Of a DNA stretch of 19,615 nt, positions 1 through 6,360 are shown one piece after another. Below the pieces are notes generated by a model, which saw only the letters and a program-made list of their open reading frames with translations, had not been told where the DNA came from and did not search any database. Origin of the DNA: Lachnospiraceae bacterium (GTDB lineage: Bacteria > Bacillota > Clostridia > Lachnospirales > Lachnospiraceae); contig JAHZHB010000053.1 of the NCBI GenBank assembly GCA_019420465.1, positions 1 to 19,615 of the forward strand, given 5' to 3'. The position numbers were made by a program, and so were the translations under genes. Every line of letters begins with the position of its first letter. The first letter of the stretch is position 1.

Positions 1-46
1 CAATCCCTTATTTAGTTTTTTTTGAGGTGGCCGTTGTAACGCAACC

Positions 47-84
47 TTAGGAGGACCCCGTTATATCCATTTAACTAAGGGAAC
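47..84 (-). tRNA. tRNA-Arg(CCU)-like 5' half (positions 1-38), 3' half absent
   Basis: Read on the minus strand from 84, the segment fits a tRNA position by position: a 7-nt acceptor strand GTTCCCT, T8-A9, a D-stem GTTA/TAAC, an 8-nt D-loop with the conserved GG, one spacer base, a 5-nt anticodon stem strand and an anticodon loop CTCCTAA with anticodon CCU at 51-49. It then stops fitting. The bases that should close the anticodon stem pair only by wobble or mismatch, there is no T-arm (no GGTTCRA-like sequence) and no good acceptor complement at the expected distance before the window edge. It could be a tRNA cut by an intron, one broken by an integrating element or rearrangement, a decayed copy, or an assembly join. 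The rest lies left of the window. Confidence 0.6.
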
Positions 85-116
85 ATATATATTTTTTCTC
101 ACTCGCATTACTATAT

Positions 117-168
117 CATATCTGCCGCCATTTTTCCATGAAAATATCGGCAGATATGGCAGTTTTTT
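117..168. terminator. Stem-loop between the tRNA-like segment and the DUF3881-like gene
   Basis: An 11-bp perfect stem (117-127 with 148-158) encloses a 20-nt loop that can itself pair TTTTC with GAAAA. A T6 run follows four bases later on the plus strand (163-168). The T run makes it look like a plus-strand terminator, yet no plus-strand gene is visible to its left. On the minus strand it lies just past the stop of the DUF3881-like gene but lacks a U-tract. Its direction of action is therefore uncertain. Confidence 0.45.
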
Positions 169-1042
169 AATAATTGATCTGTCCCTGCAGCCAGATATAG
201 CCTTTAAAACGAAAGCCGACTTCCGGCGTGCCCAAAAGATCCTTTTTGTTGATACAGACATCAAAAGGAATATCATTGCAGACAAGCCCCAGCTGTACAA
301 CAGCCTCACCTGTCTCGTTATTGACCGTCTCCATCACATCCACGATATCTCCCAGGAGCTGATACTGATCACATTCAATACCACAGGGAATCAGAAAGCT
401 TTCTACGATCGTCAGAATATCTTCTGTTTCCAGACGCTTTGTGATCATGGCATATTTGTCGATATCGTCGATCGTGAGGCTTTCCATAGCTTCCTCATCG
501 CCTTTTCTGGCCGCTTCGATCAGCTGGTTCCTTTCGTTTGTCTGTCTGCGACTTTCCGTTAGCACCCGCTCCGACTTGTAGATTGGCAGAAGGATTTTTC
601 CTTCTGATGCCAGTCCCGACAGTGTTACCGATGTGCAGGTAGATAAAGACAGCTCCTTTTCCTTTTTTTCCAGATATTCTGCTACATTCTGTAAAAAGAA
701 AAACAGCGTAGATCCGGCCCTTACATCCTCGCAGGCACCGGCATACGATTCACGGCCACCATGCTTTTCCACCTCGACCTCTGCTCTTGTGGAAATCCCG
801 GTTCCGCGGAAATATGGAAAATAATACTCCGGATGAAAGTTATCCTCATCATCGTACTCTCCGCAGAGAGTTATCCCCACATCACAGCCGTAAAATCTGG
901 ACAACTCCGCCATCACACGATGATCGGAGGTTTCCACCACTTTTTTCTCATCATAATGACTGATCACATCCTGCAATATGACATCAATGTCTGTTTTTCG
1001 AACCAGATTGGAAAAACCAATCGATTTCAGATAACTGTGCAC
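167..1042 (-). CDS. DUF3881-like conserved hypothetical protein
   Basis: This 291-residue soluble protein has no signal peptide or membrane segment. I recognise it tentatively as the Lachnospiraceae-type DUF3881 family. That name comes from memory of the family and its usual place near serS, and no function is known to me. Visible features are a mixed acidic N-terminal half, a lysine/glutamate-rich helix near residues 124-131, and a basic/acidic helical segment around 160-190 that could be a linker between two domains. The start is GTG at 1042, chosen because AGAGG lies six bases upstream; there is no ATG with a better site. It lies 87 nt downstream of serS in the same direction and probably shares its transcript, with a stem-loop in between. 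The ORF is intact and its composition matches its neighbours. Confidence 0.7.
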   Translation of the reverse strand: MHSYLKSIGFSNLVRKTDIDVILQDVISHYDEKKVVETSDHRVMAELSRFYGCDVGITLCGEYDDEDNFHPEYYFPYFRGTGISTRAEVEVEKHGGRESYAGACEDVRAGSTLFFFLQNVAEYLEKKEKELSLSTCTSVTLSGLASEGKILLPIYKSERVLTESRRQTNERNQLIEAARKGDEEAMESLTIDDIDKYAMITKRLETEDILTIVESFLIPCGIECDQYQLLGDIVDVMETVNNETGEAVVQLGLVCNDIPFDVCINKKDLLGTPEVGFRFKGYIWLQGQINY

Positions 1043-1070
1043 CTGTTTCCTCTTTTCTTTTTAAACTGAA

Positions 1071-1102
1071 CCGGAAAGCCTGTACTGTTACAGACTTTCC
1101 GG
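1071..1102 (-). terminator. Stem-loop between serS and the DUF3881-like gene
   Basis: CCGGAAAG (1071-1078) pairs perfectly with CTTTCCGG (1095-1102). After one mismatch an inner CTGT/ACAG stem extends it. In the minus-strand RNA only a weak, broken U-tract follows (TTCAGTTT), so it would act as a partial terminator or mRNA-end hairpin, letting some transcripts read into the downstream gene. Confidence 0.5.
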
Positions 1103-1129
1103 TCATATATGTCTGACGGTTTCCCTTTT

Positions 1130-2419
1130 TTATTTTTTCGGAATCAGCTTTTCTTTTCCACCCATATACGGACGAAGTACTTCCGGAATCTTTACAGAGC
1201 CGTCCTCGCACAGATTGTTCTCCAGGAAAGCAATCAGCATACGCGGCGGAGCTACAACTGTATTGTTCAGTGTATGAGCCAGATATTTCTTGCCATCTGC
1301 ACCGTTTACACGAATTCTTAAACGTCTGGCCTGTGCATCGCCCAGATTGGAGCAGCTGCCGACCTCAAAGTATTTCTTCTGACGCGGAGACCAGGCTTCT
1401 ACGTCACAGGATTTTACCTTCAGATCTGCCAGGTCACCGGAACAGCATTCCAGTGTTCTTACCGGAATATCCAGAGAACGGAACAGATCTACAGTATTCT
1501 GCCACAGTCTGTCATACCACATCTTGCTCTCTTCCGGCTTGCAGACAACGATCATTTCCTGTTTTTCAAACTGATGGATACGGTAAACACCTCTCTCCTC
1601 GATACCATGGGCACCTTTTTCCTTACGGAAGCACGGAGAATAGCTGGTCAGTGTCTTCGGAAGCTCTGCCTCCGGAATGATCTGATCAATGAATTTACCG
1701 ATCATAGAGTGCTCACTGGTACCGATCAGATACAGATCTTCGCCTTCGATCTTGTACATCATAGCATCCATCTCAGCAAAGCTCATAACGCCGGTAACCA
1801 CATTGCTGCGGATCATGTACGGCGGAATGCAGTACGTAAATCCTCTGTCGATCATAAAATCACGTGCATAGGCCAGTACAGCAGAATGTAATCTGGCAAT
1901 ATCTCCCATCAGATAGTAGAAACCATTACCGGCCACACGGCCTGCAGCATCCAGATCAATACCGTCAAATCGTTCCATGATCTCTGTATGATACGGAATT
2001 TCGAAGTCCGGCACTACCGGCTCACCGAATTTTTCAATCTCAACATTATGTGTATCATCTTCACCGATCGGTACAGACGGATCGATAATATTCGGGATAG
2101 TCATCATGATCGTACGGATACGCTCTTCCACCTCTTTTTCACGGGCGGACAGTTCTTCTGTACGGTCAGCAAAAGAAGCAACCTGTTTTTTTACCTCTTC
2201 AGCCTCTTCAAACTTCTTCTGGCCCATCAGAGCACCGATCTGCTTGGACATTTTGTTTCTCTGTGCTCTTAAGGATTCTACTTCCTGCTTGATCTCGCGG
2301 TTTTCCTTGTCCAGTGCGATCACTTCATCTACCAGCGGCAGTTTTTCCATCTGGAATTTATTTTTAATGTTCTGTTTTACCACTTCCGGATTTTCACGTA
2401 CAAAACGAATATCTAACAT
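1130..2419 (-). CDS. serS: Seryl-tRNA synthetase
   Basis: Cytoplasmic class II synthetase that charges tRNA-Ser (and tRNA-Sec) with serine. The 429 residues are the usual length for bacterial-type SerRS. Residues 1-105 form the long N-terminal coiled-coil arm that grips the tRNA long variable arm. The catalytic domain shows TSEHS at 234-238, motif 2 with SPCFRKEKGAHG at 261-272 followed by RIHQFEKQEM, and motif 3 around 382-400 with its arginine at 393. These catalytic motifs differ from the common bacterial forms (TAEVP, HTLNGSGLAVGR) and look closer to archaeal or eukaryotic SerRS. The ATG is preceded by AGGAGG at six bases. It has its own promoter at 2477-2505 and a short leader of about 50 nt, so there is no room for a T-box. 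Confidence 0.95.
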   Translation of the reverse strand: MLDIRFVRENPEVVKQNIKNKFQMEKLPLVDEVIALDKENREIKQEVESLRAQRNKMSKQIGALMGQKKFEEAEEVKKQVASFADRTEELSAREKEVEERIRTIMMTIPNIIDPSVPIGEDDTHNVEIEKFGEPVVPDFEIPYHTEIMERFDGIDLDAAGRVAGNGFYYLMGDIARLHSAVLAYARDFMIDRGFTYCIPPYMIRSNVVTGVMSFAEMDAMMYKIEGEDLYLIGTSEHSMIGKFIDQIIPEAELPKTLTSYSPCFRKEKGAHGIEERGVYRIHQFEKQEMIVVCKPEESKMWYDRLWQNTVDLFRSLDIPVRTLECCSGDLADLKVKSCDVEAWSPRQKKYFEVGSCSNLGDAQARRLRIRVNGADGKKYLAHTLNNTVVAPPRMLIAFLENNLCEDGSVKIPEVLRPYMGGKEKLIPKK

Positions 2420-2476
2420 TTTTTCCTCCTGGCAGTTTATTCTGCCTTTCCTGTATTTTACTGCAAAATCTGTTTT

Positions 2477-2505
2477 ATCATATACCAGAACTATTCTTTT
2501 TGCAA
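2477..2505 (-). promoter_or_regulatory. Probable sigma-A promoter of serS
   Basis: On the minus strand the -35 box TTGCAA (2500-2505) and the -10 box TATGAT (2477-2482) are separated by exactly 17 bp. The predicted start near 2470 gives a leader of about 50 nt with a strong AGGAGG site. The -35 matches consensus at four of six positions. It sits in the gap between the DUF4446 gene and serS, where no strong terminator is seen, so read-through from the par operon may add to serS expression. Confidence 0.6.
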
Positions 2506-2554
2506 GTATTGCCTGGTTTTTGCCTGCTTATTCCCTGTTAAAACGGCTGATTTT

Positions 2555-3073
2555 CTATTTTTCTCCCTCCAGAGTATCATAGCTTCCGTTAACAGCAATT
2601 TTTAATGCCTGTATTTCTTCTTCACTCAGCATGATATAGGACTCACCTTTAACAATCTCCTTTAAATATAGGAAGCAATTATCACGGCTGTGGATGGCAT
2701 TGAGGATATATCCTGTATTGGATTTGTCCAGATTAGCAAGAGCAAAGCTCATTTTTCCACCAACATCATCAAAGGCATCGTATTTGACGATACCGTATTT
2801 TGTTAAAGTTTTTGCCTGTGTGCTGCGGATCATATCAAGCACCTGATGATCCAGATTAATCTGGCTTTCCAGACGGTCGATTGCCTTGAATTTGCTGTTA
2901 AACATTTTTTCCAGAGACAGACCGTCTGCTCCGCGCATAAACTGTTTATATTTTTTATGCAGACGGTGCACAGACAATGTCAGATTGATCGTCACAAACA
3001 GTAAAAATACGGTCAGTGCGATCAAAAGGACCGTCAATACGGTACCCAGCGTCGTATTTTCAAATATATTCAT
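2555..3073 (-). CDS. DUF4446 family protein, single-pass membrane anchored
   Basis: A 172-residue protein of unknown function. One hydrophobic segment at about residues 8-32 anchors the N-terminus, followed by a basic stretch (HRLHKKYK) and a coiled-coil-prone linker at about 40-80. The C-terminal soluble domain at about 85-165 carries the GIVKYDAFDDVGGKMSFALA pattern that I associate with DUF4446, a family commonly found next to parB in Clostridia. It starts 12 nt after the parB stop with an AAGGGG site, so it is the third gene of the parA-parB operon. The position suggests a role linked to origin segregation or membrane placement of the origin, but this is inferred from neighbours only. Confidence 0.85.
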   Translation of the reverse strand: MNIFENTTLGTVLTVLLIALTVFLLFVTINLTLSVHRLHKKYKQFMRGADGLSLEKMFNSKFKAIDRLESQINLDHQVLDMIRSTQAKTLTKYGIVKYDAFDDVGGKMSFALANLDKSNTGYILNAIHSRDNCFLYLKEIVKGESYIMLSEEEIQALKIAVNGSYDTLEGEK

Positions 3074-3085
3074 TTTTATACCCCT

Positions 3086-4009
3086 TTATTGCATGGAATT
3101 CATAACATCCAGAATACGTTCCAGCTCTTCATCAGAATAATATTCGATTTCGATTTTCCCCTTATGTTCTGATTTTCGCTGTATGGAAACCTTAGAACCA
3201 AAGATCTCTTTCATTCTTTCTTCCATATCATGATAGATTTCGCTGTGTGTCAGCTCTTTTTTCGTTCTGGACGCCTTCGGTGAAAGAACCATTTTTACCA
3301 GCTTTTCGGTTTCTCTGACACTTAATTTTTCGTCAAACACCTTTCTGGCAATGTCATACTGTGCATCTTTGTCATCTATAGCCAGCAAAGCACGTACATG
3401 ACCGCTTGTAAGTTCATCTTCGATAACCATTTGTTGTACTCTTTCATCCAGTTTCAGCAGGCGGAGCGAGTTCGTTACCGTGGTACGGCTTTTAGCCACT
3501 CTTTTAGCCACTTCCTCCTGCTTCAGATGAAATTCTTCCAGCAGCCGCTTATATGCGATAGCTTCCTCTATCGGATTTAAGTTTTCTCTCTGGATATTCT
3601 CGATCAGAGATATCTCTACGACTTCCTGATCTGTATACTCTTTTATAATGACCGGAACTTCCTTTAATCCTGCCATTTTTGCCGCTCTCCAGCGTCTTTC
3701 ACCGGCAATGATCTCATAATAGTCTGCATTTCTTTTGACAACCAGCGGCTGAATGATTCCATACTGCTTTATGGAAGCACTCAGTTCCTGTAAAGCCTCC
3801 TCATCAAAGGATTTACGCGGCTGTTCCCGGTTTGGTTCGATCAGTGAAAGCTTTATTTTCTGTTCCACCGGCTTTTCTACGATCTTTTCTACTACTTTTT
3901 CAACGATTTTTTCCTTAACTTCCGGTTTTGGTGTTGTTTTCGGACGTGAAGGACTGGACTGAATCAAAGAGTCAAGTCCTTTCCCCAGACCTCCTTTTTT
4001 TACTGCCAT
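3086..4009 (-). CDS. parB: Chromosome partitioning protein ParB (Spo0J-type)
   Basis: CTP-dependent DNA clamp that loads at parS sites, spreads along DNA, recruits SMC and stimulates ParA ATPase. Length is 307 residues. The N-terminus has the lysine/glycine-rich motif that contacts ParA (KKGGLGKGLDSLI, 4-16). Residues 32-49 are a low-complexity VEK-type repeat linker. The CTP-binding arginine patch GERRWRA is at 103-109 and ENIQRENLNPIEEA at 137-150. The parS-binding helix-turn-helix is at about 161-185, and the C-terminal dimer domain covers the last 60 or so residues. It starts 12 nt after parA with a strong AGGAGG, so the two are co-transcribed. Three perfect parS sites lie upstream of the operon within 1.6 kb, its presumed loading sites. 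Confidence 0.95.
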   Translation of the reverse strand: MAVKKGGLGKGLDSLIQSSPSRPKTTPKPEVKEKIVEKVVEKIVEKPVEQKIKLSLIEPNREQPRKSFDEEALQELSASIKQYGIIQPLVVKRNADYYEIIAGERRWRAAKMAGLKEVPVIIKEYTDQEVVEISLIENIQRENLNPIEEAIAYKRLLEEFHLKQEEVAKRVAKSRTTVTNSLRLLKLDERVQQMVIEDELTSGHVRALLAIDDKDAQYDIARKVFDEKLSVRETEKLVKMVLSPKASRTKKELTHSEIYHDMEERMKEIFGSKVSIQRKSEHKGKIEIEYYSDEELERILDVMNSMQ

Positions 4010-4021
4010 ATCACACCTCCT

Positions 4022-4792
4022 TTACTCTTCATCCGGCCATGCTATGACTTCTTCAGCCAGCAGACGGTAGCTTTCTGCACCTGTTGATCTGGAATCATAC
4101 AGATTGATCGGTAATCCATGACTGGGAGCCTCTGCCAGACGTACATTACGCGGAATAATGGTCTTGTAGATCATCTGCTGCAGGTTATCTTTGACATTTT
4201 CCACTACCTGCAGAGACAGATTTGTTCTGGCATCATACATAGTAAACACAACGCCCTCAATGACCAGTTCCTCATTCAGTCGGTCATGCACCAGTTCAAT
4301 GGTGTGCATTAGCTGTGCCAGACCTTCCAGGGCGTAATATTCGCACTGAATCGGCACTAATACGGATTTTGCTGTTGTCATAGCATTAATTGTCAGCAGA
4401 TTTAAGGATGGTGGACAGTCGATCAGTATAAAATCATAGCTGTCTTTTACCTGGTCTATAGCTTTTTTCAGAATATACTCCTTTTCTTCCATGCCGATCA
4501 GCTCTATTTCTGCACCTGCCAGGTTTACATTTGACGGAATTATGCTTAAATTTTCTATAGGAAGCTCTATGATACAGTCATTTACACTACATTCGCCCAA
4601 AATCAGCTCATATACCGTGTTTTCCAGTGATTCTTTATCCACACCCAGTCCACTTGTCGTATTTCCCTGCGGATCCATGTCAATCGTCAGAACTCTTTTC
4701 CCCTTTTCTGCCAGACATGCAGATAAATTGATCGCTGTGGTGGATTTTCCTACTCCACCTTTCTGGTTTGCTATTGCAATAATTCGATCCAC
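4022..4792 (-). CDS. parA: Chromosome partitioning ATPase ParA (Soj-type)
   Basis: Walker-type ATPase that binds non-specific DNA as an ATP dimer and works with ParB-parS in origin segregation, and in Bacillus also modulates DnaA. From the chosen start it has 256 residues, close to the usual Soj length of about 253. The deviant Walker A KGGVGKST is at 11-18, the DMDPQGN motif at 38-44 and the LIDCPP Walker B at 123-128. The start is GTG at 4792, because AAGGAG sits six bases upstream and the protein then begins MDRIIAIANQKGG as in relatives. A longer GTG frame from 4825 has its SD-like bases directly against the codon and would begin at about the predicted transcription start. It is the first gene of the operon with parB and the DUF4446 gene. 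Confidence 0.93.
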   Translation of the reverse strand: MDRIIAIANQKGGVGKSTTAINLSACLAEKGKRVLTIDMDPQGNTTSGLGVDKESLENTVYELILGECSVNDCIIELPIENLSIIPSNVNLAGAEIELIGMEEKEYILKKAIDQVKDSYDFILIDCPPSLNLLTINAMTTAKSVLVPIQCEYYALEGLAQLMHTIELVHDRLNEELVIEGVVFTMYDARTNLSLQVVENVKDNLQQMIYKTIIPRNVRLAEAPSHGLPINLYDSRSTGAESYRLLAEEVIAWPDEE

Positions 4793-4831
4793 TTTATACT
4801 CCTTTTTGTGTTGTTGCTTTGTCACCCTCTC

Positions 4832-4840
4832 AGTATATCA
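4832..4840 (-). promoter_or_regulatory. Extended -10 promoter of the parA operon
   Basis: The minus strand reads TGATATACT, a TGN extension joined to a TATACT -10 box. No good -35 is seen 17 bp upstream, which is usual for extended -10 promoters. The predicted start near 4825 gives a leader of about 33 nt to the GTG at 4792. The first parS site begins about 30 bp upstream of this element, so ParB bound there could influence transcription. Confidence 0.5.
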
Positions 4841-4867
4841 CCTTGCGCATGTAATATCTACAGAAAA

Positions 4868-4883
4868 TGTTTCACGTGAAACA
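4868..4883. promoter_or_regulatory. parS site 1
   Basis: TGTTTCACGTGAAACA is a perfect 16-bp palindrome and an exact match to the conserved bacterial parS sequence recognised by ParB. It lies just upstream of the parA promoter and 37 bp from parS site 2. Confidence 0.95.
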
Positions 4884-4895
4884 TTTTTCTTTTTG

Positions 4896-4929
4896 ATATT
4901 GATATGTTTCACGTGAAACATATCAATAT
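4896..4929. promoter_or_regulatory. parS site 2 inside a 34-bp perfect palindrome
   Basis: The parS core TGTTTCACGTGAAACA is at 4905-4920. The symmetry continues outwards for nine more base pairs on each side (ATATTGATA and TATCAATAT), making a 34-bp perfect palindrome. The flanks are not needed for ParB recognition as far as known, so the extension is unusual. Confidence 0.93.
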
Positions 4930-4962
4930 TGTCATTTTTATACTTTTTTGTCATAACGTTGT

Positions 4963-5057
4963 GTGTTTTTTTCTCATATATTGTTGTTTTATTCTACTTT
5001 ATGTGTTTTTTTCTCGCATTCTTTCTATAATTTTTATTATATTTGAGTTTTTTTCTC
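4963..5057. repeat. Three spaced T-tract repeats, 40-42 bp period
   Basis: The core GTTTTTTTCTC occurs at 4965-4975, 5005-5015 and 5047-5057, at spacings of 40 and 42 bp, about four helical turns. Preceding bases (GTG, GTG, GAG) and some following bases (CATT/AATT CT) are also shared, so these look like degenerate tandem units. Each carries a T7 tract, so phased bending is possible. No function is known to me. Confidence 0.6.
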
Positions 5058-5312
5058 GAATTCTCTTGTATTTTATATTAATTCTTATTATGATATTTTT
5101 TAATAAATGTTTTCCTATTTTATCAATAAATTTATCATTTTTTCTTATAGGCATCCTTTTTCCATCATGTCAGCATATATCCTTCACATTTTTTGTTTGT
5201 CGTTATTTTCTTTTTAGTAATATGCATTGTTTTATACGCTACGTTCTTTTTTCAACGATTAAAAATTCATCAAATATCTTTCCTTTTAGATTCTACTGCA
5301 ATATTTTTCTTA

Positions 5313-5406
5313 TAAAAAAGACCCTCTGTATGGCGCTAATTTATCTTTAAAGCAGAGGAATTCCCGTTTTCATTTCAAATTAGCGCCATACAGAGGGTCT
5401 TTTTTA
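5313..5406. terminator. 30-bp perfect inverted repeat, bidirectional terminator-like hairpin
   Basis: Arms 5313-5342 and 5377-5406 are perfect complements over 30 bp with a 34-nt loop. The stem has a GC-rich core (GACCCTCTGTATGGCGC) with A6 on one side and T6 on the other, so RNA from either strand ends in a strong hairpin plus U-run. It lies 230 bp past the rsmG stop and may end that operon. Because of its length and symmetry it could also be a small mobile-type or structural repeat. The loop GCAGAGG can pair with CCTCTG of the left arm as an alternative fold. Confidence 0.75.
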
Positions 5407-5595
5407 CTATATTTTTTCAAACAAATAAATTCCAAGATGTATACCTGAAAATCTATTACATTAAAGCTGATTCATAGCTCTGGCTTTTCTTATACATAAT
5501 ATCATACTAAAATTAAAATTATTGATTGATTAATCATTACCATCTACTGACACTCAACATTAGTCCGCTGAATCAATTATCGATATGTATGACAG

Positions 5596-5637
5596 AAAAG
5601 AGCAGAAATGTTTCACGTGAAACATTTCTGCTCTTTT
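5596..5637. promoter_or_regulatory. parS site 3 inside a 42-bp perfect palindrome at the rsmG stop
   Basis: The parS core TGTTTCACGTGAAACA is at 5609-5624. Thirteen further base pairs on each side (AAAAGAGCAGAAA and its complement) extend it to a 42-bp perfect palindrome. It ends directly against the rsmG stop codon (5638-5640). In the rsmG transcript it would fold into a long hairpin ending in UUUU, so it may double as an RNA 3'-end or terminator hairpin. Confidence 0.93.
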
Positions 5638-6360
5638 TTAACCTAACGGCTGTTTCGATGGCATACCTGCTTTTCTCGGATACTTAGCCGCTGTCTTTCC
5701 TTTTTTATGAAATACAACAAGTGTTCTCGCCATATCTGTATCTGCTAACTGAAACTCTTTTTCCTGCTGAATTTCTGTCTGCAAAAGATACAGCGCTTTT
5801 CTGGCTTCTTCCTTTTCTTCTTTAAATTTACCGGATTTATATGCGATAAAGACGCCATCCAATTTCAGAAAAGGAATACAGTACTCCAGGAGAGTGCTGG
5901 TATTTGCCACAGCTCTGGACGTACATACATCAAACTGTTCTCTGTATGTCTTGTTTCTGGCCATTTCTTCTGCTCGTCCATGAACTGCCGTGATTTTTTC
6001 TAATTCTAGCTGAGAAATAACTTCATTCAGAAAATTAATTCTCTTTTGCAGGGAATCCATCAGTACAAATGTAGTATCCGGATACAGAATCTTTAAAGGA
6101 ATCCCCGGAAACCCTGCTCCGGTACCAAGATCCAACACCTTTTCCGTACTGCCAAAGGTATGCACCTGACTTCCATAGGCACTGTCCAGAAAATGTTTTA
6201 CAACAACATCTGCAAAATCTGTAATAGCCGTCAGGTTCATTTTTTCATTCCATTCTACCAGCAATTCATAATATCTGAAAAACTGTTCTGCCTGCTTTTC
6301 AGATATCGTATATCCTATGCCGGAAAAAGCATCTCTAATTTGAGCTGTTTTCTCATTCAT
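5638..6360 (-). CDS. rsmG: 16S rRNA (guanine-527-N7)-methyltransferase
   Basis: Cytoplasmic SAM-dependent enzyme that makes m7G527 in 16S rRNA; its loss gives low-level streptomycin resistance in several bacteria. The 240 residues are of usual length. The Rossmann SAM motif VLDLGTGAGFPG is at 75-86, preceded by the family segment WNEKMNLTAI at 37-46, and SRAVA follows in the active-site region near 150. The C-terminal 15 or so residues are basic and variable. The ATG overlaps the mnmG stop by 8 bp, with AGGAG eight bases upstream inside mnmG, so translation is coupled. The gene ends directly on the parS palindrome. This is the conserved mnmE-mnmG-rsmG arrangement. Confidence 0.95.
   Translation of the reverse strand: MNEKTAQIRDAFSGIGYTISEKQAEQFFRYYELLVEWNEKMNLTAITDFADVVVKHFLDSAYGSQVHTFGSTEKVLDLGTGAGFPGIPLKILYPDTTFVLMDSLQKRINFLNEVISQLELEKITAVHGRAEEMARNKTYREQFDVCTSRAVANTSTLLEYCIPFLKLDGVFIAYKSGKFKEEKEEARKALYLLQTEIQQEKEFQLADTDMARTLVVFHKKGKTAAKYPRKAGMPSKQPLG

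Larger units (their letters stand above)
4793..5637. other. AT-rich non-coding spacer between parA and rsmG
   Basis: 845 bp without a credible gene. It holds the parA promoter, three perfect parS sites, a T-rich tract with spaced repeats (4963-5057) and a long inverted repeat (5313-5406). The stretch 5407-5595 is AT-rich, and I see no gene, convincing promoter or repeat in it. The plus strand is strongly T-rich over A from about 4930 to 5310, and this explains a long but spurious plus-strand open frame there. Confidence 0.8.

Noticed and set aside
1..49. Definite group I intron call in the tRNA-Arg
   Set aside because: No internal guide sequence close to the splice point and no recognisable P4/P7 core in the visible bases. 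It is kept only as one hypothesis.
2420..2505. T-box leader for serS
   Set aside because: Only about 50 nt separate the predicted start from serS, and no specifier stem or antiterminator sequence is visible.
4793..4825. Eleven-codon N-terminal extension of ParA from GTG 4825
   Set aside because: The SD-like bases touch the GTG, the predicted transcript begins about there, and the internal GTG at 4792 has AAGGAG at six bases and the family-typical start.
4904..5350. 148-codon plus-strand open frame in the parA-rsmG spacer, hydrophobic
   Set aside because: It starts inside a parS site with no ribosome site, consists of Phe/Ile/Leu from the T-rich strand, repeats only because the DNA repeats, and ends in the inverted repeat. 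Few A residues on that strand make stop codons rare.
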